The notes below the pieces were generated by a model, which made no database searches, was not told where the DNA came from, and was given only the letters and a program-made list of their open reading frames with translations. Below are positions 51,229 to 60,680 of a stretch of 64,000 nt of DNA, in pieces. The position numbers were made by a program, and so were the translations under genes. Within the stretch, counting starts at the first letter, position 1; each line of letters opens with the position of its first letter. The DNA is from G963668185 sp965237445. Its GTDB lineage: Bacteria > Chloroflexota > Dehalococcoidia > Lucifugimonadales > G963668185. The stretch lies in the NCBI GenBank assembly GCA_965237445.1, contig OZ250142.1:2232001-2296000 (forward strand), in the 5' to 3' direction.

Positions 51229-52692
51229 TTATGCCCAGTGTGAGAGTGAGCTGTCGCGGTGCATGTGGGTCATGCGGTCGAACAGGACCTCGTCCACCCG
51301 GCCGTCCTCGCCGCGGCGAAGGACTACTCGAGGCGGCTCGATTTCGCCAGTGTCCAGTATGAAGTAAGTGGGGTCGTCTTCGAAGTACTGGACCATTCGC
51401 ACGCCGTTTCGCCAGGAGCCTCGCCGGGAGCGCAGTTCAAGGCTGTCGTCCTGCCGGGCGATCTGAACCCGGCCTATGCCCCGTGTGATCCTGAAGTTCG
51501 TGAGGTGTCCCGGCGCGGGGCCGTACACTCCGGGCGCCGCATCCAGTATCGAGGCGTTCGTGCTCCTGCCCGTCAGATCGAGAGGCGCTGCATTCAGCAC
51601 CGCCCGCAGAATGGCTCCTTCGACATCGCCGAAGCCGTCGAAGGTCATGTTGAGGTGGGTCAGGACCGCAAGGTCTTCCTCGGGGACCACGGTGAGGTGG
51701 GTGTTCCAGCCGCCTGCGATCCCGCCGCCGTGACCGTACGTGGACCTGCCGAATCTCGATTGGCGCATGAAGCACAGCCCCACGTCGGCGAGGCGAGCGT
51801 CCGGGCTCCAGTGTGGCGACGCCATGTTATCGAAGGTCTCCGGCTTCACTATGCCGGCGGACCGGTCGAGAAGGGCGGCGGCGTACTTCGCCATGTCCTG
51901 CACCGTCGACTGAACGGCGCCGGCTGCCCTAGGGCCGACGTAAAGCCATTGGCCGCGAATGTTGATGCCGTCCACCGTCTCCTCGGGTTGGACGTCGTTG
52001 CCCAGGAGATCAGCAGTGTCGAGCGCGTCGTGGTCGGGTGCGCGGTGGTAGCCGGTAGTCAGGTCAGGATGCTGTTCGTCGAGGCAGTCGGTGTTCGACA
52101 TGCCCAGAGGTTCGAAGATGCGTCTGCGCAGCACTTCCTCGATTGGGTCCCCCTCGATGCGGGCGACTATCTCACCCAAGAGGCCATAGGCGTGGTTTGA
52201 GTAAGCCCACTTGGTTCCCGGCTCGGCTTCGACCAGGATGCCATTTGGGTACGAGCCGGGGAAGGTGAATCCGCCCGGCTTGTCCGACCAGAGAGCCGTC
52301 GTGTACGGGTCCCGGTAGTCTGCCATCGTCGGAGCTTCGCCGGTGCCACCTGAGTGGGTGAGCATGTGCCATACCGTGAGGCTGTCTCCGTGGCCGTGAA
52401 TGGGCACGTCCGGCAGGAGCGAAGTGACGCGGTCTTCGAGTGAGAGGCGGCCTTCGTCGACCAGGGCCATGACGCACAGCGCGGTCATGGTCTTTGAAAT
52501 CGAGCCTATGCGCTGCCGGAGGGTGGGGTCCTGGGGCCTGCCAGACTCGATGTCAGCGTACCCGAATCCTTCGGCCCACACGAGGTCGCGGCCGGAGACG
52601 ATGCCCACCGAGATGCCTGGAAGGCGGTGCTCTTCTACGGCGCGAGCGACTGCAGTGCGAACGCGTTCAACGTCGGCAGAGGTGAAGGCCAT
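51229..52692 (-). CDS. Serine hydrolase, beta-lactamase/DD-peptidase fold
   Basis: 487 residues from ATG 52692 (AGGTGCTCC-type ribosome site; upstream frame to 52803 has no homology). SISK (Ser64-x-x-Lys67) is the nucleophile motif, WAYSNHAYGLLG holds the Tyr-x-Asn motif near 185, and TYGHGGGIAGGWN is the third box near 338. No signal peptide, so a cytoplasmic esterase, amidase or D-aminopeptidase is more likely than a secreted lactamase. The C-terminal 140 residues form the usual lipocalin-like tail. First gene of the operon with three homocysteine methyltransferases; it may free the methyl donor from an amide or ester (inference). Confidence 0.85.
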   Translation of the reverse strand: MAFTSADVERVRTAVARAVEEHRLPGISVGIVSGRDLVWAEGFGYADIESGRPQDPTLRQRIGSISKTMTALCVMALVDEGRLSLEDRVTSLLPDVPIHGHGDSLTVWHMLTHSGGTGEAPTMADYRDPYTTALWSDKPGGFTFPGSYPNGILVEAEPGTKWAYSNHAYGLLGEIVARIEGDPIEEVLRRRIFEPLGMSNTDCLDEQHPDLTTGYHRAPDHDALDTADLLGNDVQPEETVDGINIRGQWLYVGPRAAGAVQSTVQDMAKYAAALLDRSAGIVKPETFDNMASPHWSPDARLADVGLCFMRQSRFGRSTYGHGGGIAGGWNTHLTVVPEEDLAVLTHLNMTFDGFGDVEGAILRAVLNAAPLDLTGRSTNASILDAAPGVYGPAPGHLTNFRITRGIGRVQIARQDDSLELRSRRGSWRNGVRMVQYFEDDPTYFILDTGEIEPPRVVLRRGEDGRVDEVLFDRMTHMHRDSSLSHWA

Positions 52693-52841
52693 ATTCTCAG
52701 GTGCTCCTTCCGGGACGCCAAAGCAACTCCACTGAAATGAGCGGTTGGCTTCGGGCCGCGTTCGGGATTGGCCTAATGTAACCGGAGGCGACCTGCCTTT
52801 CAATGCTGCGAGCCAGGCTGGGTTTGCGTACTGAGTGTGGC

Positions 52842-52870
52842 TTTCCGCGTTCGCAGGGTAGAGTTAGGAT
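52842..52870 (+). promoter_or_regulatory. Candidate promoter for the D-aminoacylase-like gene in the divergent region
   Basis: TTTCCG (52842-52847), 17 bases, TAGGAT (52865-52870); the start would be near 52877. The 206-base region 52693-52898 separates it from the reverse serine hydrolase operon. Moderate match only. Confidence 0.4.
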
Positions 52871-52898
52871 GGGGCCAGCACTCGGAGGATATGGTTGC

Positions 52899-54503
52899 AT
52901 GGCGTTTGACATCTTGATTCGGGGCGGCACGGTCGTGGACGGGACTGGCGCGGCGGGGGTCCGGGCTGACGTTGGGATCTCCGGTGGCAGGATCGCGGCG
53001 GTTGCTGTTCTGGAGGGCGCCGAGGCCGAGTCGGAGATCGACGCCGCGGGCCTCGTGGTGGCGCCCGGCTTCATCGACATGCACTCCCACTCCGACCTGT
53101 CGTTGTTCGACTCTCCCGGCGGCGAGAGCAAGGCGCACCAGGGAGTGACCACAGAGGTAACGGGCAACTGCAGCTTCTCACCCTTCCCGACGGGGCAGGG
53201 CGAACCGTCAGCGCTTCGCGACCAGTTCGGAGAGATACTGATCTCGGAGAGGGAATGGACCTGGCGCACGCTGGACGACTGGGCATCAGACATGGAATCG
53301 AACGGCGTCAGCCTGAACGTCGCGCCGCAGGTCGGGCACTCGGCGCTGCGGGTCGCGGCGGGGGCGACAGCCGACGGCCCAGTGCCGGCCGACATGATGC
53401 AGGCGATGAAGCGGCTGCTCGCGGAATCGCTTGAGCAGGGGGCCTTCGCGCTCTCCACCGGGCTGTCTTTCGCGCCGTCGGCCTACGCGTCGACTGACGA
53501 GCTGGTGGAGCTGTGCAAGGTGCTCCGTCAGTACGACTGCGCCTTCTACGCGACTCACGCCCGGACAGGGGCCGGCAAGCACATTTCGATGATCGAGGAG
53601 GCGGTGGAGATTGGGGAGAGAGCGGGCGTTCCGGTCCAGTTCTCTCACATCTCGATCACAGACGGCCGCTACTACGGCGAGGGCCCCAAGATGCTGCACC
53701 TCCTGAACGAAGCCAGGGATCGGGGGCTGGATATCACCTACGACGTCTATCCGTACACGGCCGCCGGCTCGACGCTCAACGAGATCATCCCGCTCTGGGC
53801 GCAGGAGGGCGGGCATCAAGACTACATGGCGAGGCTTCGCGACCCGGCTACGAGCCCGCGAGTGGTCTCCGACCTGAGGCGCGCGGCAGGCGGACTGCGG
53901 CCGCTGTGGGATACGTGGCATGTGGCTTACGTCGAGGGTGGAAGGAACAGGTGGCTGATCGGCCTGAACGTGGAGGAGATCGCGGAGGCCTGGGGCGTGG
54001 AGCCCGAGGAGGCAGTGGTCAGGCTGAACCTGGAGGAAGACGGGGTCGTGGCCGTGGTCATCCACAACAGGGCGGAGAGCGACGTCAGATATTTCATGAC
54101 GCAGCCGATTGCCATGTTCGGTTCGGACGGCAGGGCGATCTCCCCGGACGGGCTTTACGCCGACGCGAAGCCACACCCGAGGTTCTACGGCACGTATCCC
54201 CGCGCGTTGGGGCGATACGTTCGCGAGCAGGGAGCCATGACGCTGGAGACTGCCGTGCACAAGATGACAGGCTTCCCGGCGCAGCGCCTCGGACTGCGGG
54301 ACCGGGGGATTGTTCGGGAGGGTATGGCGGCCGACCTTGTCGTCTTCGATCCGGAGGTGGTGATGGACAGGGCCACGTTCGAAGACCCGCACCAGTTCCC
54401 GGTGGGAATCCCGCACATGCTCGTGAACGGGGTGCCGGTGATCGAGGACGGGGTGCATACGGGCGCCCGGCCAGGCCGCGTGCTGCGGCGGGGAGAGTCT
54501 TAA
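52899..54503 (+). CDS. D-aminoacylase / N-acyl-D-amino-acid deacylase family amidohydrolase
   Basis: 534 residues from ATG 52899, GGAGG ten bases before; upstream frame to 52803 rejected. FDILIRGGTVVDGTG opens the family; PGFIDMHSHSD holds zinc ligands H62 and H64; TTEVTGNCSFSP carries C91, the extra cysteine ligand of D-aminoacylases; YATHARTGAG and FSHIS supply the later histidines. The C-terminal beta part has VREGMAADLVVFDPE. Hydrolyses N-acyl D-amino acids, or a dihydropyrimidinase/aminoacylase relative's amide. Divergent from the serine hydrolase/methyltransferase operon. Confidence 0.88.
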   Translation: MAFDILIRGGTVVDGTGAAGVRADVGISGGRIAAVAVLEGAEAESEIDAAGLVVAPGFIDMHSHSDLSLFDSPGGESKAHQGVTTEVTGNCSFSPFPTGQGEPSALRDQFGEILISEREWTWRTLDDWASDMESNGVSLNVAPQVGHSALRVAAGATADGPVPADMMQAMKRLLAESLEQGAFALSTGLSFAPSAYASTDELVELCKVLRQYDCAFYATHARTGAGKHISMIEEAVEIGERAGVPVQFSHISITDGRYYGEGPKMLHLLNEARDRGLDITYDVYPYTAAGSTLNEIIPLWAQEGGHQDYMARLRDPATSPRVVSDLRRAAGGLRPLWDTWHVAYVEGGRNRWLIGLNVEEIAEAWGVEPEEAVVRLNLEEDGVVAVVIHNRAESDVRYFMTQPIAMFGSDGRAISPDGLYADAKPHPRFYGTYPRALGRYVREQGAMTLETAVHKMTGFPAQRLGLRDRGIVREGMAADLVVFDPEVVMDRATFEDPHQFPVGIPHMLVNGVPVIEDGVHTGARPGRVLRRGES

Positions 54504-55006
54504 GTGCAGGCCGACGAGGGCTTCGGCAACTTTCTTGAAAAAAAAGGAAAACAGTCTCATTTTGTCTTGTTTCACCAATTTCGTAGCTGAAACCCTCTGT
54601 TTTGCGGGCGGGTCTGAAGCGCCTTTGCCTTGATGTTGAAGCTGCCCTGGGGCGCTTTGAAACGATGTTGAGGTGAGCCTGAGACCCTGCCCGGGCGCTG
54701 TCTTGCGAAAGGGGGCCCGCCACGAGGGCGCGGCGCCCGTATCGGGTACGGGGCAGGCACTGGAGCTAAGTAAGAGGGAAGTGGCGGTCGTGTAGAGTTG
54801 CGCGGTGATCGCATGGCGCGAAATTGTGCGTCCAGACCGGACGAGAGTGGTCTCTTCGTAGCTGAAATGCTCCGATGCCGAAAAATAGTGTTCCATTATG
54901 TTCCGTTTTGTTCCATTTCGTAGCTGGATTGGGGTTAATTGCGGGGCTCCTTTGGAACACTTTTGGAACCTAAGTGGAGCACTTTCGGTGCCCAAATGGT
55001 GTCAAT
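54504..55006 (+). other. 500-bp non-coding region with recurring TTTCGTAGCT motifs left of the IS
   Basis: No gene seen. TTTCGTAGCTGAAA near 54578, CTTCGTAGCTGAAA near 54853 and ATTTCGTAGCTGGA near 54915 share a core, and a fourth (GTTTCGTAGCTAAC) lies right of the IS near 56809. The stretch 54885-54990 is also rich in GTTCC/GGAAC pairs. Lower GC than neighbours. Minus-strand ORFs here extend antisense to the amidohydrolase and were rejected. Confidence 0.5.
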
Positions 55007-56645
55007 GCTCAGCGATTAAGTCCTCGCTAACTGTCAAGCGAAAATGTCCGCATGAAGGAGCATGTGACATTGACGCAGAAAGAGCACGCAGAAAGAGCAG
55101 ACAAGGCTTCAGATTCTCAACAGTTTGATGGCGGACCATATGACCTCAGAGCAGGCAGCCACGTTGATGAGAGTGAGCGCGCGCCACACCAGGCGACTAC
55201 TGACGGCTTACAGCAAGGAGGGAGCAGCCGCACTCGCTCACGGCAATCGAGGTCGCAGACCGGCCAACGCTACACCGGACCCGTTGGCGACCGACGTGGT
55301 GGTCCTGGCGCGGACCCGATACGCGGGAGTCAACCACACGCATTTGAGCGAACTGCTGAGGGAGCGAGAGGGCATAGACATCGGACGTAACACGTTGCGC
55401 AAGATACTGACTGACGCCGGTGTGAACAGCCCCCGCCGTCGAAGGCCGCCGAAGCATCGTGTTCGACGGCAGCGGATGGCTCGCGAGGGGATGCTGGTAC
55501 AGATAGACGGCAGCTTCCACAGATGGCTGGGAGAAGATGGCCCCCAGTTCACGTTGCTGCTGGCGGTCGACGACGCTACTGGCTGTGTCGTCAACGCCCT
55601 GTTCTGCGAGTACGAGAACACCCGCAGCTACTTACTTCTGATGCGGGATCTGATACGGAGCTACGGCATACCTCTCGCACTCTATTCAGACCGCCATGGC
55701 GTCTTCAAGCACACGCCGCCGTCAGAGACCGCCTCCGCCCCCACGCAGTTCTCTCGAGCGATGGGTGAGATCGGCGTACAGCTGATATTCGCACGGTCGC
55801 CGCAGGCCAAAGGCCGCGTGGAACGCACCGCGGGCACACTTCAGGACAGGTTGGTCACGGAGCTGAGGCTCGCAGGCTCGACCACCATCGATGACGCCAA
55901 CCGCGTGCTCAACGACTTCCTTCCCCGCTTCAATGAACGTTTTCGTGTGCCGTCGCAACACGCGGACACCGCGTATCGGGTCCCTGACCCGGAGCTGTGC
56001 CTGGACACAGTCCTATGCGTGAAGTACAGGCGCCGGGTTGCACGGGACAACACTGTTAAGTACCGCTGGCGCACCCTGCAGTTGCTTCCCGATCAGGCTC
56101 GACCGAGCTTTGCCGGGTCGGCGGTGGAAGTGCTCGAAGGGCTGGACGGCCGGCTGGCAGTGCAACACGAAGGGCGTATCGTCGCCTCCCAGGAAGCGCC
56201 TCCGCGACCAGGTATCCTGCGCAGCTTCGGCAGGAGGACTGTACACACGACTGTTCCCAGCCGCTACACCAACGGTGTCAGCAGGAGGTCGGAGGACGAA
56301 GTGGAGTCAATGGGCACAATGCTCGAAGCGGACAGACTCCGCGACGATGCCGACCGCAACGGCGCTGCAAGAGTTCGCAAAACCGTAACTCCGCGATCCA
56401 GAAAGCCCACCCCGCTTCAGACGGCGAGATGGAAGGCCGTGCAGAAGGCGAAGCGCAAGGGGCTGTCTATCCGTGGGATCGCCCGGGAAGTGGGCGTACA
56501 CAGAGAAACCGTGAGGAAGTACATGCATGCCGAAAGCCCACCCATGGCGCGCCCGCGCAACGTCGGAAGTACCCCAGCCTGCTAGCATGGCAATCTACTC
56601 GGAGGACATTTTCCCTTGACACTTAAGCGGACATAATCGCCGAGC
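55007..56645 (+). mobile_element. Insertion sequence, ISNCY-like, with ~40-bp imperfect terminal inverted repeats
   Basis: The left end GCTCAGCGATTAAGTCC...TGTCAAGCGAAAATGTCC (55007-55049) is the reverse complement, with mismatches, of the right end (56602-56645). It encloses one transposase frame. Length 1,639 bp; 1,626 if the internal 13-bp duplication is removed. No clean target-site duplication is seen at the edges. Confidence 0.8.
55128..56585 (+). CDS. ISNCY-like DDE transposase, N-terminus split by a 13-bp tandem duplication
   Basis: 485 residues from ATG 55128 (a TTG at 55125 adds one). MTSEQAATLMRVSARHTRRLLTAYSKEG is the HTH; MLVQIDGSFHRWL, LALYSDRHGVF and SPQAKGRVERTAGTLQD hold the DDE residues; a second HTH-like tail is GLSIRGIAREVGVHRETVRKYM. 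The natural N-terminus begins at ATG 55052 (KEHVTLTQKE) in another frame: ACGCAGAAAGAGC is repeated back-to-back at 55073-55085 and 55086-55098, and removing one copy restores a continuous frame (TQKEQTRLQILNSLMA). The element may therefore be inactive, or use an internal start. Confidence 0.85.
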   Translation: MADHMTSEQAATLMRVSARHTRRLLTAYSKEGAAALAHGNRGRRPANATPDPLATDVVVLARTRYAGVNHTHLSELLREREGIDIGRNTLRKILTDAGVNSPRRRRPPKHRVRRQRMAREGMLVQIDGSFHRWLGEDGPQFTLLLAVDDATGCVVNALFCEYENTRSYLLLMRDLIRSYGIPLALYSDRHGVFKHTPPSETASAPTQFSRAMGEIGVQLIFARSPQAKGRVERTAGTLQDRLVTELRLAGSTTIDDANRVLNDFLPRFNERFRVPSQHADTAYRVPDPELCLDTVLCVKYRRRVARDNTVKYRWRTLQLLPDQARPSFAGSAVEVLEGLDGRLAVQHEGRIVASQEAPPRPGILRSFGRRTVHTTVPSRYTNGVSRRSEDEVESMGTMLEADRLRDDADRNGAARVRKTVTPRSRKPTPLQTARWKAVQKAKRKGLSIRGIAREVGVHRETVRKYMHAESPPMARPRNVGSTPAC

Positions 56646-57177
56646 GTCGACACAAATGGAACACAGATGGAACACGCGGCGGAGTCAAATCGGCGAGGGC
56701 GAGGACGGAGCCCGGGTCCAGAGAGCGGACGCCGCCGCCGATGTGCGGAATCACGGTCCGCAGCATGCTTAGTTTGATCGTGTCCTGCCTGAGCGGCCAA
56801 GAACGGCCGTTTCGTAGCTAACAGTCTGATGAAGTTTCTCCAGAAGCGGTCGAAACCGGCCAGAAGCGGCCACGTGGGCGGGGCCACCAAGTCTAGCTCA
56901 TGGCAGAGTCTGGACTTAAAGGGCAAGCATGTGTTGAACTTTGTTGGGCTGGCATAGTTCATATAGTACATGCATCGATAATAGCACAACAGTACGTTAC
57001 CGACAAGGACTGATCCGGCCTGGAACTGCCGTTCAGAACCTCCATTGCACAGGAAACGTGTGTGGAGATGATGGGCGCCTCCGTTGTGGAAGGGCACTCA
57101 TTCGTCGATGCCATTTGCGGTCCGGCTGATCAAGCACGAACGGACTGGTTCCCCGCTACTCCGAACAGGTCATCTCT

Positions 57178-57226
57178 GGGTTGTTCCGGGGGGTTGTTCC
57201 GGGGGTTGTTCCGGGGGTTGTTCCGG
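57178..57226 (+). repeat. Tandem repeat of GGTTGTTCCGGG, four copies
   Basis: GGTTGTTCCGGGG-type units of 12-14 bases are repeated four times with small changes in G-run length. Likely slippage-prone. No coding role seen. Confidence 0.8.
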
Positions 57227-57364
57227 CCACCGATTCGTTGCTCTGTTGGCGGTGGGGAGTTCGAGCGTTCGCAAATGTTCAGACTTTCGGCAGCCGATGC
57301 CTTACTCTCTATCAGGCGACCTTTGCGTAACTCCATGAAGCGGAAAGGGGAACCCCATCCCAGC

Positions 57365-57451
57365 CTTCCCCAGCAGACTGGGGAAGGGGCCGGAGAGTCT
57401 TGTCCATCACCAAATGGAAAGTTATGCAAAGGCCTCCAGCGTGGGAGAGGG
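57365..57451. repeat. Relic of the 37882-38054 MITE family
   Basis: A perfect hairpin, CTTCCCCAG-CAGA-CTGGGGAAG (57365-57386), and the right-end motif TGCAAAGGCCTC...GGGAGAGGG (to 57451) match the element at 37882-38054, with its hairpin in inverse orientation. The left end is not recognisable. Confidence 0.6.
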
Positions 57452-57521
57452 TTAGGGTGAAGGGGATTGGGCTAGTTTCGCAATGGTCTCCTAGCAGGCG
57501 ATACGGCGATAGGAGGATTGA

Positions 57522-60500
57522 ATGAGAGCGTTAGACGATAGTTTGCTTCAGACCCATGAGTGGCGGTGCATTGGGCCGTTTCGAGGGGGCCGCGCAACGA
57601 CGGCCGTTGGGCATCCTACGGAACCCCTTGTGGCTTACTTCGGCGCCTGTGCCGGCGGAGTGTGGAAGACCGAAGACGGCGGCATGTACTGGGAGAACGT
57701 CACAGACGGCTTCGTCGAAACGGCATCGGTGGGGGCAATCGGCATTTCGGAGTCCTCGCCCAATGTTGTGTACGTTGGGATGGGCGAGACGTGCATCAGG
57801 AGCGTTGCGACTCACGGCGACGGCGTCTACAGGTCGAACGACGACGGCAGGACGTGGTCACACCTTGGGCTGACGGACACCCGGCACATCGCGAAAGTAA
57901 GAGTACATCCGGAGGACCCGAATGTTGTCTACGTAGCCGCCCTTGGCCACATATTCGGCCCAAATCCCGAACGAGGAGTCTATCGAACAGTAGACGGCGG
58001 TGAGACTTGGGAGCGGGTGCTGTTTCGGGATGAGGACTCCGGCGCCATCGACCTGTCGATGGACCCGAACGATCCCAGCGTGCTATACGCGTCCATCTGG
58101 GATGTCAGGCGCAGCCCCTGGGACATAGTCAGCGGCGGCCCGGGCACAGGGCTGTTCAAGTCGGTGGACGGGGGCGATTCGTGGACGGAGTTGACGGCCA
58201 AGCTGGGCATGTCCGACGGCGAGAAAGGACGGATCGGCGTTTCGGCTTCAGGCGCAAGGCCGGGACGTGTCTTTGCGCTGGTCGAGGCTCACGACGGGGC
58301 GCTACTGCGGTCTGACGACGGCGGTGAGAACTGGGAGAGGGTTTCGGACGATCAGAACCTGCTCGTGCGTCCCTGGTACTTCACGCACGTAGTGGCCGAC
58401 CCGATCGACAGCGAGACGGTCTACGTAATGAACGAGCGATTGTGGAGGTCAAGGGATGGCGGCCGCACGTTCGCGCTCATGCCCACGCCTCATGCTGACT
58501 TGCACGATCTCTGGGTAGACCCGATGAACTCGGACCGGGTCGCCCTGGCCGGAGACGGAGGCGGCTACGTGTCATTCAATGGAGGCGCCACGTGGCCGGT
58601 GATCTCCAACCAGCCGATTGGCCAGATGTACCACGCAGCCACGGACAGCCGGTTCCCGTACCGCGTGTACGCCACGCAGCAGGACAAGGGCAAGGCCATC
58701 AGCATCCCCAGCCGGACCTTCAAAGGCGCGATTACCAATGAAGACACTTTCGAGTCCGGAACATCCGAGAACGGCTATATCGTGGTCAGACCAGACGATC
58801 CGAACGTCGTGTACCTTGGCAGCTCCGCTCTCGGTACGAGCGCCAACGGCGGGATGCTCTTCCGATACGATCATCGAACCGGACAGGAGCGCGCAATCGG
58901 CACGTGGCCGGAGTTCTACGGCGCCCTCGGCGTCAAGGACCAGAGGCACCGGTACCAATGGACATACCCCGTAGCATTGTCGCCACACAACCCGGACGTT
59001 CTTTATGCGGCAGGGGAACGCATATTTCGCTCCACGGACGAGGGCGCGAGCTGGGAGGCGATCAGTCCCGATCTCACGCGTGCCGACGAAAGCAAGATGG
59101 GTCCAGCGGGCGGTCCGATTACCAAGGAGACTATTACCTGCGAGCATTTCTGCACGATATTCTCGTTCGTGGAGTCGCCGCATGAGGCGGGCACGCTGTG
59201 GGCCGGCTCGGATGATGGGCTGGTCCACGTCTCGCAGGACGACGGCGCGACATGGCAGGACGTCACCCCGGCGGGGATGCCGGAGTGGGCTACCGTGAAC
59301 TGCATCGAGGTCTCGCCGCACGAACCGGCCGCGGCGTATGTGGCGGCTTTCAGATACAAGCTCGACGACAACCGCCCCTATCTGTATCGAACGCGCGATT
59401 ACGGCAGGACATGGCACGAGATTGCCCGGGGCATTCCCCGAGACGAGTTCACGAGGGTGATTCGAGAGGACCCTGCGAGGCGCGGCCTCCTGTACCTGGG
59501 AACTGAGAAGGGAGTCTTCGTGTCGCTTGATGACGGCGAATCGTGGCAACCGTGGCAACTCAACCTGCCGGTGGCCCCGATTCACGATCTCCTGGTCAAA
59601 GACAGTGACCTGGTGGCAGCGACCCACGGTCGTTCGCTGTGGATTCTGGACGACCTTACGTTTCTGCACCAGTCGCAAGAGCTGGACAGTGATTCGACGG
59701 CACACCTGTTCATGCCTCGCGCAGCACACCGGGTCTTGGGGACTCCTTCATCGGCGGGCCGTGCCAGCACTTATGGAGCAGGGAAGAACTATTACTCCGG
59801 CGGCGGGGGCTCCGCAACCTACTACGAGGTACAGCAGCCAGGCGGCGAGTCAGTCCGGGTCTTTCTGAATGCGGGTAAAGATGTCGCCAATGGCGTGGTT
59901 GTGAACTACTACCTTGGGAACCGTCCCGATGGTGATGTGCGGCTGGAATTCCTCGACGGAGAAGATCGAGTTGTTCAAAGCTTCTCCACTGCCAGTGGCG
60001 TTCCTGGGAGCGAGAAGCTGATCGCCGAGAAGGGGACCAACCGATTCGTTTGGGATATGCGATACCCGAGCGCCCGAAATGTGCCGGGCGACCTGACGAC
60101 CGAGGGTATGCTCGCCGGGCCCCTGGCTCTCCCCGGCAGTTACCAGATACGGCTTTCAGTGAATGGCGAGAGCTATGTCCAGCCGTTTGAAGTACTTCAG
60201 GACCCGCGCGTGCCGACGCCGTTGGAGGAGCTTCGCGAGCAGTTTGAGCTGCTGATCAGGATTCGTGACGTGCTCTCGGACACCAATCATGCGGTCAATC
60301 AGGCACGAGAGGCTCTTGTCCAGATCGAGGGCTGGGTAAAGTGGGCCGAGGGCAGGCAAGGCGTCGGGACAGCACTTGAGAATGCGGTCATGGTCAAAGA
60401 GTCGCTCTCGGCGATCGAGGACGAGCTGGTGCAGAAGGGCGCCCGGACATCGCAGGAGGTACTGTACCTGCCACCGAAGCTGAATGCGAAGGTAGCGACG

Positions 60501-60680
60501 CTTGCGGGGGTAGTGGCGAGCGCAGACGCCGCGCCAACCCAGCAGGCGTACGAGCATTTCGAAGAGCTGTCAGCTCAGGCGGACGATATGCTTCTCAGAC
60601 TCACCGACTTGACGCAGACTCACGTTGCCGCATTCAGCGATGAGGCCAGCAAGCTGGGCGGGCCGATTGTCCAAGTCTGA
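57522..60680 (+). CDS. Sortilin/VPS10-type BNR-repeat beta-propeller protein
   Basis: 1052 residues. Repeated Asp-box blades with S/T-x-DGG-x-T/S-W patterns (KTEDGGMYWENV, RSNDDGRTWSHL, KSVDGGDSWTEL, RSDDGGENWERV, RSTDEGASWEAI, VSQDDGATWQDV) form one or two large propellers over about 20-700. The opening EWRCIGPFRGGRATTAVGHP is typical of the 'WD40/YVTN/BNR-like glycosyl hydrolase' family often annotated as exo-alpha-sialidase-like. The C-terminal third (about 720-1052) has a beta domain and then helices (LREQFELLIRIRDVL). There is no signal peptide, unusual for a family that is mostly exported. Catalytic function is not established. Confidence 0.85.
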   Translation: MRALDDSLLQTHEWRCIGPFRGGRATTAVGHPTEPLVAYFGACAGGVWKTEDGGMYWENVTDGFVETASVGAIGISESSPNVVYVGMGETCIRSVATHGDGVYRSNDDGRTWSHLGLTDTRHIAKVRVHPEDPNVVYVAALGHIFGPNPERGVYRTVDGGETWERVLFRDEDSGAIDLSMDPNDPSVLYASIWDVRRSPWDIVSGGPGTGLFKSVDGGDSWTELTAKLGMSDGEKGRIGVSASGARPGRVFALVEAHDGALLRSDDGGENWERVSDDQNLLVRPWYFTHVVADPIDSETVYVMNERLWRSRDGGRTFALMPTPHADLHDLWVDPMNSDRVALAGDGGGYVSFNGGATWPVISNQPIGQMYHAATDSRFPYRVYATQQDKGKAISIPSRTFKGAITNEDTFESGTSENGYIVVRPDDPNVVYLGSSALGTSANGGMLFRYDHRTGQERAIGTWPEFYGALGVKDQRHRYQWTYPVALSPHNPDVLYAAGERIFRSTDEGASWEAISPDLTRADESKMGPAGGPITKETITCEHFCTIFSFVESPHEAGTLWAGSDDGLVHVSQDDGATWQDVTPAGMPEWATVNCIEVSPHEPAAAYVAAFRYKLDDNRPYLYRTRDYGRTWHEIARGIPRDEFTRVIREDPARRGLLYLGTEKGVFVSLDDGESWQPWQLNLPVAPIHDLLVKDSDLVAATHGRSLWILDDLTFLHQSQELDSDSTAHLFMPRAAHRVLGTPSSAGRASTYGAGKNYYSGGGGSATYYEVQQPGGESVRVFLNAGKDVANGVVVNYYLGNRPDGDVRLEFLDGEDRVVQSFSTASGVPGSEKLIAEKGTNRFVWDMRYPSARNVPGDLTTEGMLAGPLALPGSYQIRLSVNGESYVQPFEVLQDPRVPTPLEELREQFELLIRIRDVLSDTNHAVNQAREALVQIEGWVKWAEGRQGVGTALENAVMVKESLSAIEDELVQKGARTSQEVLYLPPKLNAKVATLAGVVASADAAPTQQAYEHFEELSAQADDMLLRLTDLTQTHVAAFSDEASKLGGPIVQV

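Larger units (their letters stand above)
56646..57521 (+). other. ~880-bp non-coding region right of the IS
   Basis: No supported gene. A 171-residue minus-strand frame (56582-57097) runs through the IS end and was rejected. Features: one TTTCGTAGCT motif (near 56809), two CCAGAAGCGG copies near 56840-56870, a G/T-rich tandem repeat (57178-57226) and a MITE-like relic (57365-57451). AGGAGG before 57522 serves the next gene. Confidence 0.5.

Noticed and set aside
53286..54995. 569-residue minus-strand ORF
   Set aside because: It is antisense to the well-supported D-aminoacylase-like gene and continues into non-coding DNA; composition is that of a high-GC shadow frame.
56582..57097. 171-residue minus-strand ORF
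   Set aside because: Extends through the right terminal inverted repeat of the IS and has no family features.
58572..59729. 385-residue minus-strand ORF
   Set aside because: Antisense to the propeller gene; no recognisable motif.
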